From NCBI GenBank assembly GCA_032433765.1, contig JAVIAB010000102.1, positions 16,781,732-16,845,731 of the forward strand: a stretch of 64,000 nucleotides of DNA, read 5' to 3'. A program made the translations under genes and the position numbers. Under the pieces are notes generated by a model, which worked only from the letters and a program-made list of their open reading frames with translations, had not been told where the DNA came from and did no database searches. The DNA comes from Megaustenia siamemsis (lineage: Eukaryota > Mollusca > Gastropoda > Stylommatophora > Ariophantidae). This document shows positions 1-12,394 of the stretch, piece by piece (the first letter of the stretch is position 1; every line of letters starts with the position of its first letter).

Positions 1-2084
1 CTAACGGACGAGACAGATCTACTATCGAAGGAGACAAATCTACTATCGGACGAGACAGGTCTACTATCAGACGAGACAGATCTACTATCGAATGAGACAA
101 ATCTACTATCAGACGAGACAGATCTACTATCGGACGAGACAGATCTACTATTGGACGAGACAGATCTACTATTGGACGAGACAGATCTACTATCAGACGA
201 GACAGATCTACTATCAGACGAGACAGATCTACTATCGAAGGAGACAAATCTACTAACGGACGAGACAGATCTACTAACGGACGAGACAGATCTACTATCG
301 GACGAGACAGATCTACTAACGGACGAGACAGATCTACTATCGAAGGAGACAGATCTACTAACGGACGAGACAGATCTACTATCAGACGAGACAGATCTAC
401 TATCGAAGGAGACAGATCTACTATCGAAGGAGACAGATCTACTAACGGACGAGACAGATCTACTATCAGACGAGACAGATCTACTATCGAAGGAGACAGA
501 TCTACTATCGAAGGAGACAGATCTACTATCGAAGGAGACAGATCTACTATCAGACGAGACAGATCTACTATCAGACGAGACAGATCTACTATCGAAGGAG
601 ACAGATCTACTATCGAAGGAGACAGATCTACTATCGAAGGAGACAGATCTACTATCGAAGGAGACAGATCTACTAACGGACGAGACAGATCTACTATCGA
701 AGGAGACAGATCTACTAACGGACGAGACAGATCTACTATCGAAGGAGACAGATCTACTAACGGACGAGACAGATCTACTAACGGACGAGACAGATCTACT
801 ATTGGACGAAACAGATCTACTAACGAAGGAGACAGATCTACTATCGGACGAGACAGATCTACTATCGAAGGAGACAGATCTACTATCGAAGGAGACAGAT
901 CTACTAACGGACGAGACAGATCTACTATCAGACGAGACAGATCTACTATCAGACGAGACAGATCTACTATCGAAGGAGACAAATCTACTAACGGACGAGA
1001 CAGATCTACTAACGGACGAGACAGATCTACTATCGGACGAGACAGATCTACTAACGGACGAGACAGATCTACTATTGGACGAGACAGATCTACTATTGGA
1101 CGAGACAGATCTACTATCAGACGAGACAGATCTACTATCAGACGAGACAGATCTACTATCGAAGGAGACAAATCTACTAACGGACGAGACAGATCTACTA
1201 ACGGACGAGACAGATCTACTATCGGACGAGACAGATCTACTAACGGACGAGACAGATCTACTATCGAAGGAGACAGATCTACTAACGGACGAGACAGATC
1301 TACTAACGGACGAGACAGATCTACTAACGGACGAGACAGATCTACTATCAGACGAGACAGATCTACTATCAGACGAGACAGATCTACTATCGAAGGAGAC
1401 AGATCTACTATCGAAGGAGACAGATCTACTATCGAAGGAGACAGATCTACTATCAGACGAGACAGATCTACTATCAGACGAGACAGATCTACTATCGAAG
1501 GAGACAGGTCTACTATCGAAGGAGACAGATCTACTATCGAAGGAGACAGATCTACTATCGAAGGAGACAGATCTACTATCGAAGGAGACAGATCTACTAA
1601 CGGACGAGACAGATCTACTATCGAAGGAGACAGATCTACTAACGGACGAGACAGATCTACTATCGAAGGAGACAGATCTACTAACGGACGAGACAGATCT
1701 ACTATCGAAGGAGACAGATCTACTAACGGACGAGACAGATCTACTAACGGACGAGACAGATCTACTATTGAACGAAACAGATCTACTATCGAAGGAGACA
1801 GATCTACTATCGGACGAGACAGATCTACTATCGAAGGAGACAGATCTACTATCGGACGAGACAGATCTACTATCGAAGGAGACAGATCTACTATCGGACG
1901 AGACAGATCTACTATCGAAGGAGACAGATCTACTATCGAAGGAGACAGATCTACTAACGGACGAGACAGATCTACTATCGAAGGAGACAGATCTACTATC
2001 GAAGGAGACAGATCTACTATCGAAGGAGACAGATCTACTATCGAAGGAGACAGATCTACTATCGAAGGAGACAGATCTACTATC
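1..2084. repeat. 21-bp minisatellite array, about 99 units
   Basis: Tandem units of 21 bp built on GAGACAGATCTACTATCGAAG with variants at the last six bases. The unit has no stop in one plus-strand frame, so a 665-codon open frame runs from 151 to 2148 with the heptad pattern (S/T/L)(D/K)ETDLL. No start context, composition change or non-repeat domain supports a real protein. A block of units near 151 reappears near 1075, an offset of 924 bp (44 units), so there is a higher-order period. The left edge lies outside the window. Confidence 0.95.
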
Positions 2085-2433
2085 GACAGCGATGCTCAGC
2101 TCTTATATCGGAGATAACCGTCAGATACACAAAATAGCCGGCTATTAGACGAGACATAAATGTCAATGGTAAATGGACAAAATATCAGGCCAGTGCTCGT
2201 GCGTCATCTTTATTCAATCACGTGATATGTCCATAGAGTGCACCTGTGAAGATATTTGATCCGTTTATTTTTTTTGAGTATCCATTTTCGGACTGCAATC
2301 AACAGTAGTTGACAACAATGGCGGTCTCACTCTACATGATCCTGAACTTGTTCAAGGTCAATCAATTTCCAAGGAGAGGTAACACTCGTCACACTTGGAG
2401 TCTGAACCATTTACTTATATGTAGTTATAGTTA
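2085..2433. other. Unique sequence, no gene seen
   Basis: Non-repetitive DNA between two tandem arrays. I see no open frame of note, no tRNA-like boxes and no similarity to the dispersed repeats elsewhere in the window. Confidence 0.5.
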
Positions 2434-2905
2434 GTTAATTCATTATTTAGTTAGTTAATTAGTTAGTTAATTAGTTAGTTAGTTAGTAAGCTAGTTAGTT
2501 AGTTAATTCATTATTTAATTAGTTAATTAGTTAGTTGATTAGTTAGTTAGTTAGTTAGTTAATTCATTATTTAGTTAGTTAATTAGTTAGTTAATTAGTT
2601 AGTTAGTTAGTAAGCTAGTTAGTTAGTTAATTCATTATTTAGTTAGTTAATTAGTTAGATAGTTAGTAAGCTAGTTAGTTAATTAGTTAGTTAATTCATT
2701 ATTTAGTTAGTTAATTAGTTAGTTAATTAGTTAGTTAATTCGTTAGTTAATTAGTTAGTTAATTAGTTAGTTAATTAGTTAGTTAATTCATTATTTAGTT
2801 AGTTAATTAGTTAGTTAATTAGTTAGTTAATTAGTTAGTTAATTCATTATTTAGTTAGTTAATTAGTTAGTTAATTAGTTAGTTAGTTAGTAAGCTAGTT
2901 AGTTA
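2434..2905. repeat. TTAG/TTAA short tandem repeat, left part
   Basis: Degenerate tetra- and octanucleotide repeat (TTAGTTAG, TTAATTAG) with a longer period marked by AATTCATTATTTAG. The same sequence resumes at 3338, on the other side of an inserted LINE fragment. Confidence 0.93.
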
Positions 2906-3337
2906 AACAAATATTGTATGACGAATTTAAGGACGGAAAGAGACCAAAGGGCAGACCAGTGCCGAGATATAAGGATGTTTGCAAGGCTTCCTTGAGGGAA
3001 TTTTCTAGAAGTGAAAGAAACTGGGAAAAATGTAGCTGCGGATCGTAGCACATGGAGAGCAAACATAAAAAATGGCACAGCAACTTTCGAGACAGTGCTG
3101 ATGTCAAACTCATAAGACAAAAGGCGCAAAAGAAAAAAGACAAGGCCAGGTCCCCGCCAATACACATTGCTTGTTCTGTGGATGGATCTGTCTATCCAGA
3201 ATTGGCAAATTCAGCCACGAGAGAAGATGTTCAGTAAAGCAGCACCCAGTATGAGACACTAATGCTTTACCAAACTACTAACTTATCATGATTGCTTGCT
3301 ACTAACCGTCTGTCAAGACACCAAAGGACATACATAC
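2906..3337 (+). mobile_element. 5'-truncated LINE 3' end inserted in the TTAG repeat
   Basis: The 5' part translates, with frame breaks, into the C-terminal tail of a non-LTR retrotransposon ORF2: a GRPxPRYKDVCKASL motif followed by W-x4-R-STWRANIKNG. The same tail type is found at 23765 (minus) and 29035 (plus). It is flanked by a perfect 14-bp duplication, AAGCTAGTTAGTTA, at 2892-2905 and 3338-3351, which marks target-primed insertion into the satellite. Frameshifts make it a dead copy. Confidence 0.8.
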
Positions 3338-3689
3338 AAGCTAGTTAGTTAGTTATTCATTTCGTAAGTTTGTTATTTAGTTTGTTTATTAATTATTTAG
3401 TTAGTAATTTAGTTTTTTATTTAGTTTGTTATTTAATTAGTTAATTACTTATTTAGCTAGTTATTTAAGTAATTAGTTAATTAGTTAGTTATTTAGTTAG
3501 TAAATTTGTTATTTGTTTAGTTATTTAGTTAGTTGACTAGTTAGTTAATTAGTTAGTTAGTTAGTAGTATATTAGTTAGTTAATTAATTAGTTAGTTATT
3601 TAGTTAGTTAGTTATTTAGTTAGTTAGATATTTAGTTAGTTAGTTAGTTAGTTAGTTACTTAGTTAGTTACTTAGTTAGTTAGTTAACT
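3338..3689. repeat. TTAG/TTAA short tandem repeat, right part
   Basis: Continuation of the array at 2434 after the LINE insertion, with more TTATTTAG variants. It ends where the 67-bp array begins. Confidence 0.9.
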
Positions 3690-5787
3690 ACCTTATTAGA
3701 TGTTACAAGAGCTTATATAGTAACTGTAAATGTGGATTAGAGAAAGTAAATGATCACCTTATTAGATGTTACAAGAGCTTATATAGTAACTGTAGAAGTG
3801 TGATTAGAGCAAATAAATGATCACCTTATTAGATGATACAAGAGCTTATATAGTAACTGTAGAAGTGTGATTAGAGCAAGTGAATGACCACCTTATTAGA
3901 TGTTACAAGAGCTTATATAGTAACTGTAGAAGTGTGATTAGAGCAAGTAAATTACCACCTTATTAGATGTTACTAGAGCTTATATAGTAACTGTAGAAGT
4001 GTGATTAGAGCGAGTAAATGATTACCTTATTAGATGTTACAAGAGCTTATATAGTAACTGTAGAAGTGTGTTTAGAGTGAGTAAATGACCACCTTATTAG
4101 ATGTTACAAGAGCTTATATAGTAACTGTAGAAGTGTGATTAAAGCAAGTAAATGATCACCTTATTAGATGTTACAAGAGCTTATATAGTAACTGTAGAAG
4201 TGTGATTAGAGCAAATAAATGATCACCTTATTAGATGTTACAAGAGCTTATATAGTAACTGTAGAAGTGTGATTAGAGCAAATAAATGATCACCTTATTA
4301 GATGTTACAAGAGCTTATATAGTAACTGTAGAAGTGTGATTACAGCAAGTAAATGATCACCTTATTAGATGTTACAAGAGCTTATATAGTAACTGTAGAA
4401 GTGTGATTAGAGTGAGTAAATGATCACCTTATTAGATGTTACAAGAGCTTATATAGTAACTGTATAAGTGTGATTACAGCAAGTAAATGATCACCTTATT
4501 AGATGTTACGAGAGCTTATATAGTAACTGTAGAAGTTGTGATTAGAGCAAGTAAATGATCACCTTATTAGATGTTACGAGAGTTTATATAGTAACTGTAG
4601 AAGTGTGATTAGAGCAAGTGAATGATCACCTTATTAGATGTTACGAGAGCTTATATAGTAACTGTAGAAGTGTATGATTAGAGCAAATAAATGATCACCT
4701 TATTAGATGTTACAAGAGCTTATATAGTAACTGTAGAAGTGTGATTAGAACAAGTAAATGATCACCTTATTAGATGTTACAAGAGCTTATATAGTAACTG
4801 TAGAAGTGTGATTAGAGCAAGTAAATGACCATCTTATTAGATGTTACAAGAGTTTATATGGTAACTGTAGAAGTGTGATTAGAGCAAGTAAATTACCACC
4901 ATATTAGATGTTACAAGAGCTTATATAGTAACTGTAGATGTGTGATTAGAGCAAGTAAATGACCACCTTATTAGATGTTACAAGAGCTTATATAGTAACT
5001 GTAGAAGTGTGATTAGAGCAAGTAAATTACCACCTTATTAGATGTTACCAAAGCTTATATAGTAACTGTAGAAGTGTGATTAGAGCAAGTAAATGATCAC
5101 CTTATTAGATGTTACAAGAGCTTATATAGTAACTGTAGAAGTGTGATTAGAGCAAGTAAATGATCACCTTATTAGATTTTACAAGAGCTTATATAGTAAC
5201 TGTAGAAGTGTGATTAGAGCAAGTAAATGATCACCTTATTAGATGTTACAAGAGCTTATATAGTAACTGTAGACGTGTGATTAGAGCAAGTAAATGATCA
5301 CCTTATTAGATGTTACAAGAGCTTATATAGTAACTATAGAAGTGTGATTAGAGCAAGTAAATGATCACCTTATTAGATGTTACAAGAGCTTATATAGTAA
5401 CTATAGAAGTGTGATTAGAGCAAGTAAATGATCACCTTATTAGATGTTACAAGAGCTTATATAGTAACTATAGAAGTGTGATTAGAGCAAGTAAATGATC
5501 ACCTTATTAGATGTTACAAGAGCTTATATAGTAACTGTAGAAGTGTGATTAGAGCAAGTAAATTACCACCTTATTAGATGTTACAAGAGCTTATATAGTA
5601 ACTGTAGAAGTGTGATTAGAGCAAGTAAATGATCACCTTATTAGATGTTACAAGAGCTTATATAGTAACTGTAGAAGTGTGATTAGAGGAAGTAAATGAC
5701 CACCTTATTAGATGTTACAAGAGCTTATATAGTAACTGTAGAAGTTGTGATTAGAGAAAGTAAATGATCACCTTATTAGATGTTACA
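3690..5787. repeat. 67-bp satellite array, about 31 units
   Basis: Unit begins ACCTTATTAGATGTTACAAG and continues through GCTTATATAGTAACTGTAGA to GCAAGTAAATGATC, 67 bp in all. Units differ by scattered substitutions such as GATC/GACC/TTACC junction variants and GTAG/ATAG. No coding signal: stops occur in every frame. Confidence 0.95.
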
Positions 5788-5820
5788 TGAGGTAAGATAG
5801 GATGATACATGCTTGTGTAG

Positions 5821-6162
5821 TTAACTGCTTGTTGCAGGAACTACTGAGTTAAGTGCTCTGTGCACACCGTGAGCTGTGTGCCTAATCCATTTTGATCCTG
5901 TTTCGATATCCCGCTAGTTTTCGATGAATGATAATATCGTATGACAGGGAACAGTTGGCTGTGGTCACTTTCTGCGCGGTTTTGCCTTATGTCTTTTGGC
6001 GTGTGCTGAGACTGCTACGATGGGGACTACAGTTACCTTTCTTTGTTTGGGAGATGTGTTAGTAATTCGGATGATTCCACTGGCACGGGCGGTTGAGCAA
6101 TTATGGATTTTAATTCGTTTGCAGGGATACCGAGGCCTTCCATAACCAATAACCAATAACCA
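5821..6162 (+). mobile_element. Retroposon family A copy, tail of AACCAAT repeats
   Basis: Dispersed repeat with three other copies in the window (52637-53037 plus; 57609-58240 and 61585-61812 minus). The 3' end carries a short tandem tail, AACCAAT repeated. A perfect 12-bp duplication, ATGCTTGTGTAG, flanks it at 5809-5820 and 6163-6174. This copy starts inside the consensus (at TTGTTGCAGGAACTACTGAG), so it is 5'-truncated. A 111-codon minus-strand frame across it recurs in part in other copies but is broken there, so I do not call a gene. Confidence 0.75.
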
Positions 6163-6393
6163 ATGCTTGTGTAGATCACAGGTGAGATAGGGTGATAAAT
6201 ACTTGTGTAGATCATAGGTGAGAAGGATTATAGCAGGTGTTACAGATGGTGCACCGTAAACGAAAAAGGGAGCACAGACGGCGGACAAAAGAAAAGACAA
6301 ACAAAACTAAATGAGACACTTCAGGTGTTTCGCTAACAATGGCTCCAAAGCGTGGGACAGTTTTGCAGCTAACAGAACGAAGAATACATATTT

Positions 6394-8225
6394 CTAAGGG
6401 TGTACGGTATGGAGTTGTGGAGAAAGATTTCTTAGATTGTACAGTATGGAGTTGCTGAGAAAGATTTCTTAGATTGTACAGTATGGAGTTGCTGAGAAAG
6501 ATTTCTTAGATTGTACAGTATGGAGTTGCTGAGAAAGATTTCTTAGATTGTACGGTGTGGAGTTGAGGAGAAAGATTTCTTAGATTGTACGGTGTGGAGT
6601 TGAGGAGAAAGATTTCTTAGATTGTACAGTATGGAGTTGAGGAGAAAGATTTCTTAGATTGTACGGTATGGAGTTGAGGAGAAAGATTTCTTAGATTGTA
6701 CGGTATGGAGTTGAGGAGAAAGATTTCTTAGATTGTACAGTATGGAGTTGAGGAGAAAGATTTCTTAGATTGTACAGTATGGAGTTGAGGAGAAAGATTT
6801 CTTAGATTGTACAGTATGGAGTTGAGGAGAAAGATTTCTTAGATTGTACAGTGTGGAGTTGAGGAGAAAGATTTCTTAGATTGTACGGTATGGAGTTGCG
6901 GAGAAAGATTTCTTAGATTGTACGGTATGGAGTTGAGGAGAAAGATTTCTTAGATTGTACAGTATGGAGTTGAGGAGAAAGATTTCTTAGATTGTACAGT
7001 ATGGAGTTGAGGAGAAAGATTTCTTAGATTGTACGGTATGGAGTTGAGGAGAAAGATTTCTTAGATTGTACAGTATGGAGTTGAGGAGAAAGATTTCTTA
7101 GATTGTACAGTATGGAGTTGAGGAGAAAGATTTCTTAGATTGTACAGTATGGAGTTGAGGAGAAAGATTTCTTAGATTGTACAGTGTGGAGTTGAGGAGA
7201 AAGATTTCTTAGATTGTACAGTATGGAGTTGAGGAGAAAGATTTCTTAGATTGTACAGTATGGAGTTGAGGAGAAAGATTTCTTAGATTGTACGGTATGG
7301 AGTTGAGGAGAAAGATTTCTTAGATTGTACAGTATGGAGTTAAGGAGAAAGATTTCTTAGATTGTACAGTATGGAGTTGAGGAGAAAGATTTCTTAGATT
7401 GTACGGTATGGAGTTGAGGAGAAAGATTTCTTAGATTGTACAGTATGGAGTTGAGGAGAAAGATTTCTTAGATTGTACAGTATGGAGTTGAGGAGAAAGA
7501 TTTTTTAGATTGTACGGTATGGAGTTGAGGAGAAAGATTTCTTAGATTGTACAGTATGGAGTTGAGGAGAAAGATTTCTTAGATTGTACAGTATGGAGTT
7601 GAGGAGAAAGATTTCTTAGATTGTACGGTGTGGAGTAATGGAGAAAGATTTCTTAGATTGTACAGTATGGAGTTGAGGAGAAAGATTTCTTAGATTGTAC
7701 GGTATGGAATTGTGGAGAAAGATTTCTTAGATTGTACGGTATGGAGTTGAGGAGAAAGATTTCTTAGATTGTACAGTATGGAGTTGAGGAGAAAGATTTC
7801 TTAGATTGTACGGTGTGGAGTTGCGGAGAAAGATTTCTTAGATTGTACAGTATGGAGTTGCGGAGAAAGATTTCTTAGATTGTACAGTATGGAGTTGCGG
7901 AGAAAGATTTCTTAGATTGTACGGTGTGGAGTAATGGAGAAAGATTTCTTAGATTGTACAGTATGGAGTTGAGGAGAAAGATTTCTTAGATTGTACGGTA
8001 TGGAATTGTGGAGAAAGATTTCTTAGATTGTACGGTATGGAGTTGCGGAGAAAGATTTCTTAGATTGTACGGTATGGAATTGTGGAGAAAGATTTCTTAG
8101 ATTGTATGGTATGGAGTAATGGAGAAAGATTTCTTTGATTGTACGGTATTGAGCAGCGGAGAAAGACTTCTTAGGCTGTACGGTATGAAGAAATGGAGAA
8201 AGATATCTTAGGGTGTACGGTACCC
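6394..8225. repeat. 37-bp satellite array, about 49 units
   Basis: Unit TTGTACAGTATGGAGTTGAG followed by GAGAAAGATTTCTTAGA, 37 bp. Alternating forms (ACGG/ACAG; GTTGAGG/GTTGCGG/GTAATGG/ATTGTGG) are clustered, and units become more diverged toward the right edge. Stops occur in every frame, so it is not coding. Confidence 0.95.
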
Positions 8226-8570
8226 TATAGTTTTCTATTAAGGCAGTCTATCAGAATCTTTGTTCATTGTTGGTAAAGTGGACATCACAGGCCCCTTGTC
8301 ATCGCCTTCAACGGAAGACACAAGTACACAAGCAAAGAATCAACGGGACGATGGAAAAGCAAATACAAATAAATAAATGACGTCATATTCGAAATATGAT
8401 GGCGCAAGTGAAAATGAAAGACAATGTAAACCTCTACAAACACCCAAGGCCTCAGTGGAAGAGGCACTACAGACGCCACACCGACGTCACCAGCGAGCCC
8501 TGAAACACAACAACTTAAAAAAGAAAAGAAGAAAAAAGTTGTATAGTTACGTAATTAATAAAACAAAAAT

Positions 8571-8597
8571 CGACGTTTCGGCCAAGTAGGCATTCAG
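8571..8597 (-). other. Degenerate hammerhead-like core (minus strand)
   Basis: On the minus strand the sequence reads CTGAATGCC, a short loop, then GGCCGAAACGTCG. It resembles CUGANGA, stem II, GAAAC of hammerhead ribozymes, but the conserved G8-A9 positions are altered, so activity is doubtful. Confidence 0.3.
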
Positions 8598-8771
8598 TTG
8601 GAACAACAAACAACAACACATAAATACATATAAGGATGTGTACATAAATCTAACTACATGGCGATAATATGCTAGATACTCAAGAAAGGAAATAAAATAG
8701 GTCACTTCCCTGTGGTCCAGAGCATAGTCAGCTTCTGAATGAACTAAAATAAGTGGGCGTGCTTTTTCCAG

Positions 8772-8798
8772 CTGAAGGCCTAATTGGCCGAAACGTCG
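8772..8798 (+). other. Degenerate hammerhead-like core (plus strand)
   Basis: Reads CTGAAGGCC, loop TAATT, then GGCCGAAACGTCG. The GGCC/GGCC stem II and the trailing GAAACGTC match the usual hammerhead layout. The CUGANGA box appears to lack one base. It faces the motif at 8571 about 180 bp away. Confidence 0.35.
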
Positions 8799-8799
8799 A

Positions 8800-9070
8800 C
8801 TTTTATTTTGCTAACATTTTGTTTGATCTTCTGCCAAAGCTCTTCTCTTGAACTGTTTGGTATCTTTTCTCTTTGCTTCCGTCTATTCTTCCTACCTCAA
8901 TTTTCCCAGTTGTTACAATATATTCCAGCTGTTCCCTTCTCATTACATGGCCAAAAAATGACATTTGTTTCTTCCTAATATTGGAAATTAGCTCTCTTTT
9001 TGCTTTGGTCTCTTTCAGAGCGTTTTCATTACTCTTCTTAGCTGTCCATGGTGTTCTCAACATTCTGGTA
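8800..9070 (-). mobile_element. LINE ORF2 C-terminal fragment
   Basis: The minus strand encodes an 86-residue frame with KKSNENALKETKAKRELIS, then QMSFFGHVMRREQLEYIVTT. This is the post-RT tail of an animal non-LTR retrotransposon. A shorter diverged relative lies at 11460 on the plus strand. It is truncated at both ends. Confidence 0.7.
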
Positions 9071-9479
9071 TTCGATTACTTTGTAGTAAAGATAAAAGAT
9101 TTTCTTGAGATATCATTTTCCTTTACTTTCTGGGGCGATCCCTCGAAATCTTCCCGGTTCACAAGACAATTTACATCAAGCTATTCTTGTAGACATATTT
9201 TTAATCGATTCTAATGTTAGTAACGAATCATAGTACAAAGTTGTTATATTGTTCGAACGGTTTAGTCTCGGAGTAAAGGAAAAAACAGGTTTTTAAAATA
9301 AAATACTTCCTTATGTTTGTATATGAAAATACAAACTATTGTTATGTCACGTGGAACATAACGTTATAAACATAAAATATACGTTCTTATTTTAGGTTTT
9401 TTGTGCTAATTGTGAAGGTAAATGGTGTGTATGTCTAAAATTGTTAATTCTGAAAAAAAATCTTCTTTTCTGCGATCAT
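9071..9479. other. AT-rich unique sequence, no gene seen
   Basis: I see no repeat family member and no convincing open frame. A 113-codon plus-strand frame running in from 8873 is the reverse side of the LINE fragment. Confidence 0.5.
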
Positions 9480-10020
9480 GACTCTTTCAGATTAGGATTC
9501 CGGACTCTGTCACGAAGTCAGCTGACTGTTTAAGTGATTCGGTTGCCCTGTATAGTTTCTCTTCCAGGGAGGTGGGTGTAGTCCACATTGTACGTCTCAG
9601 GTCTGTGTACTGGGGGCAATCCTGTAGAACATGTTTTGTTGTCCAGTGTGCAGTGTCATTGGCAGGTAGTACCAATTTTGAGTTTGGTGAACATGTGGTT
9701 TTTCATTCTGTTGTGGCCAGTGCGTAGGCGAAGTATGATGACTTGATCCCTCCTTGATAGTTGGAGGTATCCATCCCTCTCGTTATGCTTTGGGCGTTCT
9801 TGTTTCCATTTTTCATGGAACTGGCATTTCATGATGGATTTGGCTTCGTCGTAGCTGACCAGATGGTTCTCTTATGGTAATCTGCCTCCCTCTTTAGCTA
9901 ATTTGTCTGCGCGTTCGTTTCCGTGTATATTACAGTGTTATGGTATCCACTGAATGACCACTTTCTGGCAGTTATTGCATAGTTGGTCTAGGGTTGTTCT
10001 CAAGTTCCTGGAGTGAAATG
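9480..10020 (-). mobile_element. LINE ORF2 fragment: RNase H end and C-terminal tail
   Basis: Reading the minus strand with breaks gives the end of an RNase H domain (GNERADKLAKEG), then a region with RLRTGHNRMKNHMFTKLKIG, then the tail HVLQDCPQYTDLRRTMW. The same tail type is at 21334 on the plus strand. This order is typical of RNase H-bearing non-LTR elements of the I/Jockey group. Stops and indels show it is dead. Confidence 0.75.
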
Positions 10021-10430
10021 ATTTAATTATAACGATAATGTGAATATAATCGATCACATGGCAAAATCTGGTAAGTGAAAGTAGGGCAATTTTGTTTATC
10101 GCAGTTTCTGAGACATTTTTCTACAAATTATTATCATATTTTAACATTTTGTTTACTATATATGTACCCCTACTTCAATCTTCTGTCCTTTGATGTATAA
10201 AACATGCAGATTTGTTCAATAATTACATCGTTGGTATGAATTTTAAGACAGTAGTGTCCTTCATTTTTTTGTTTCTCACCAAGTCCAGTTTGGTCTGTGC
10301 GTATCTCATCGTATATTTTGTTTCCGGTAAGTAATGAGTTTTAAAATAGCTACCAACTAATTTTTTTTTTCAGTGAGAAAGTCATGTGACCTCACATGAT
10401 ACAACACACGTCACAGATAATGACGTCACC
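10021..10430. other. Unique sequence, no gene seen
   Basis: AT-rich DNA with no open frame, repeat or RNA motif that I can support. Confidence 0.5.
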
Positions 10431-10512
10431 TGACGTTGGAACATACAAACACTTGAGCTATGTTTCTCGTCTGACGTTGGAACATACAAACACTTGAGCT
10501 ATGTTTCTCGTC
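10431..10512. repeat. 41-bp direct duplication
   Basis: Two exact adjacent copies of a 41-bp segment that begins TGACGTTGGAACATACAAAC and ends TGTTTCTCGTC. A very young tandem duplication. Confidence 0.9.
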
Positions 10513-10544
10513 TGCAACAATATTACACATGGAGAGGAAAAAGT

Positions 10545-10712
10545 AATAAGGTAGGTGAAAATACAAGATAAAAGAGGCAGAGGCAGACCAAGACTAACAT
10601 GGACGAGTAACATCAAAAGATGGACAAATCAGCCTGCACCATCAAAGCAAGAGACAGAGCAGAATGGCGTTCCATGGTAGCCAACCTTCGTTGCGGAGAT
10701 GGCACTCGATGA
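10545..10712 (+). mobile_element. LINE 3' end fragment (RGRGRPRLTWTSNIKRW tail)
   Basis: Encodes the last residues of the LINE family whose longer copies lie at 25890-26452 (plus) and 13902-14766 (minus): RGRGRPRLTW, TSNIKRWT, then a SMVANLRCGDGTR-like end followed by GATGATGA. It is 5'-truncated. Confidence 0.75.
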
Positions 10713-11459
10713 TGATGAATGATCAAACCACGTGCTCTAAACATTAGATTTTACTGTAAATTATGTTAATTTTCTAACAATGCAAGCCAAAGGCGTATCC
10801 GTATTACATTGAATAGTAATATAACCGACCCCTTTTAGATTCCTTGCAAAAGTGCATGTACAATAACACAATTACCTTTTTGCATAGTGATGAATTTACA
10901 CTTTAAACTTTTCATGGTTTTAAAAATCAAATAGTCACTTCACAACAGCTTACAAATTATCACACATACAGGAATATTCATTAATAGTAAATATTTGGTC
11001 AAAATTCGCCTCTGGACCAATTTTAACAAGAAACCGGAAATTAAATTACCAAAAAAAAAAAAAAACGTCGGAGTAGTGCACGTCTTACAAGCTAAGAGTG
11101 CGAAACGGTGGTATGATTTTGTGGTGTGCACGTGAAATTTACCTTTTTAATTGGTGAGTTGATTACAACAAATGTGGGTATTGCAAAATCCTAAAACTGA
11201 GGACAAGCAAGAAAATCATATTTTTATTTACCTCAAATAAGCAAAAATCTTTCCTAAATTCAAGACAGTAGGGCAAAAAATCCGACTGAAGGTCGGAGAA
11301 AAAATAAGATTTCACGATAAAGAATTACAGAAATTCATCAAACAGTTTCCGAGATAATTAATCAACTCTGTGGACACGAATTTCTGAACGAACTATAGTA
11401 GGAGATCGCAGCCAGTGTCTCTACAATAGGACAACGTCCATGTCAACAGAAATATGATT
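10713..11459. other. Unique AT-rich sequence, no gene seen
   Basis: Contains a 15-bp A run near 11050 and no supported feature. Small open frames lack recognisable content. Confidence 0.5.
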
Positions 11460-11660
11460 TTACAGAAGAATGTTAAGATCACCTTGGACAGGTAAAAATA
11501 GTAATGAGAACGTTCTAAAAGAGGACAAAACAACAAAGATTATTTCCAATACCATGGGAAAGTATGTTAAAGGAATGGGAAACACTGGAATACAACGTGA
11601 CAAACAGGAAAATAGAAGGAAGAAGAAGTAGAGAAAAGCAGAGAAGATAACAGAGAGTTG
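11460..11660 (+). mobile_element. Diverged LINE ORF2 fragment
   Basis: Plus-strand translation RRMLRSPWTGKNSNENVLKE resembles the LINE segment found on the minus strand at 8800-9070. The reading frame decays after about 60 codons. The GAT-rich array starts about 100 bp downstream. Confidence 0.5.
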
Positions 11661-11762
11661 AAGAGAATTCACTGGTAGGAAGTGAACATCAGAAATGATA
11701 AACATCTGTTGAGATAGAAAGTTGTGGAGAGACATGATCACCACTAGCAACAGACACGACAT

Positions 11763-12262
11763 TTGATGATTTTGATGATGATGATAATAATGGTGGTGGT
11801 GATGATGATAATGGTGTTAATGGTGATGATGATAATGGTGGTGATGGTGGTAATGATAATGATGGTAATGGTGGTGGTGATGATGTTGATGATGATACTG
11901 ATAATAGTGGTGATGGTGGTAATGATGATGATGATGATAATGGTGGTGGTGATGATGTTGATGATGATACTGATAATGGTGGCGATGGTGGTAATGATGA
12001 TACTGATAATGGTGGTGATGGTGGTAATGATGATGATGATAATGGTGGTGGTGATGATGTTGATGATGATACTGATAATGGTGGTGATGGTGGTAATGAT
12101 GATACTGGTAATGGTGGTGATGGTGGTAATGATGATGATGATGATGATGGTAATGATAGTGATGATGAGGATGATGATGATAATGATGATGAAGCTAATG
12201 ATAATGGTGGTGATAACGATGATATCAATAATGATAATGGTGATGATAATGATGATGATTAA
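11763..12262. repeat. GAT/GGT trinucleotide-based array
   Basis: Imperfect repeats of GATGAT, GGTGGT and GATAATGGTGGTGATGGT with an internal higher-order period. Open frames on both strands are produced by the trinucleotide period alone and are not called. Confidence 0.95.
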
Positions 12263-12394
12263 GTAACTTAGCTTGATTCCCTTCTTTAGCTGCGTGTTAA
12301 CATCTGGAAGTTGTAGAAGTAACAAAGAACAGTCTTAGTAAAAAGTACAGTAAAGATCTACGTCACGTCACGTGGCACGAACATGCTTTTTTTT

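Larger units (their letters stand above)
8226..8799. other. Unique sequence with paired hammerhead-like motifs
   Basis: No supported gene. It holds two inverted motifs that look like degraded hammerhead ribozyme cores, described in the next two entries. A 70-codon plus-strand frame at 8377-8589 has no recognisable feature. Confidence 0.4.

Noticed and set aside
151..2148. 665-codon open frame with DETDLL repeats
   Set aside because: It is a stop-free reading of a 21-bp tandem repeat, with no start context, signal or unique domain.
3690..5787. CRISPR array
   Set aside because: Units are contiguous 67-bp repeats without unique spacers, in a eukaryotic context.
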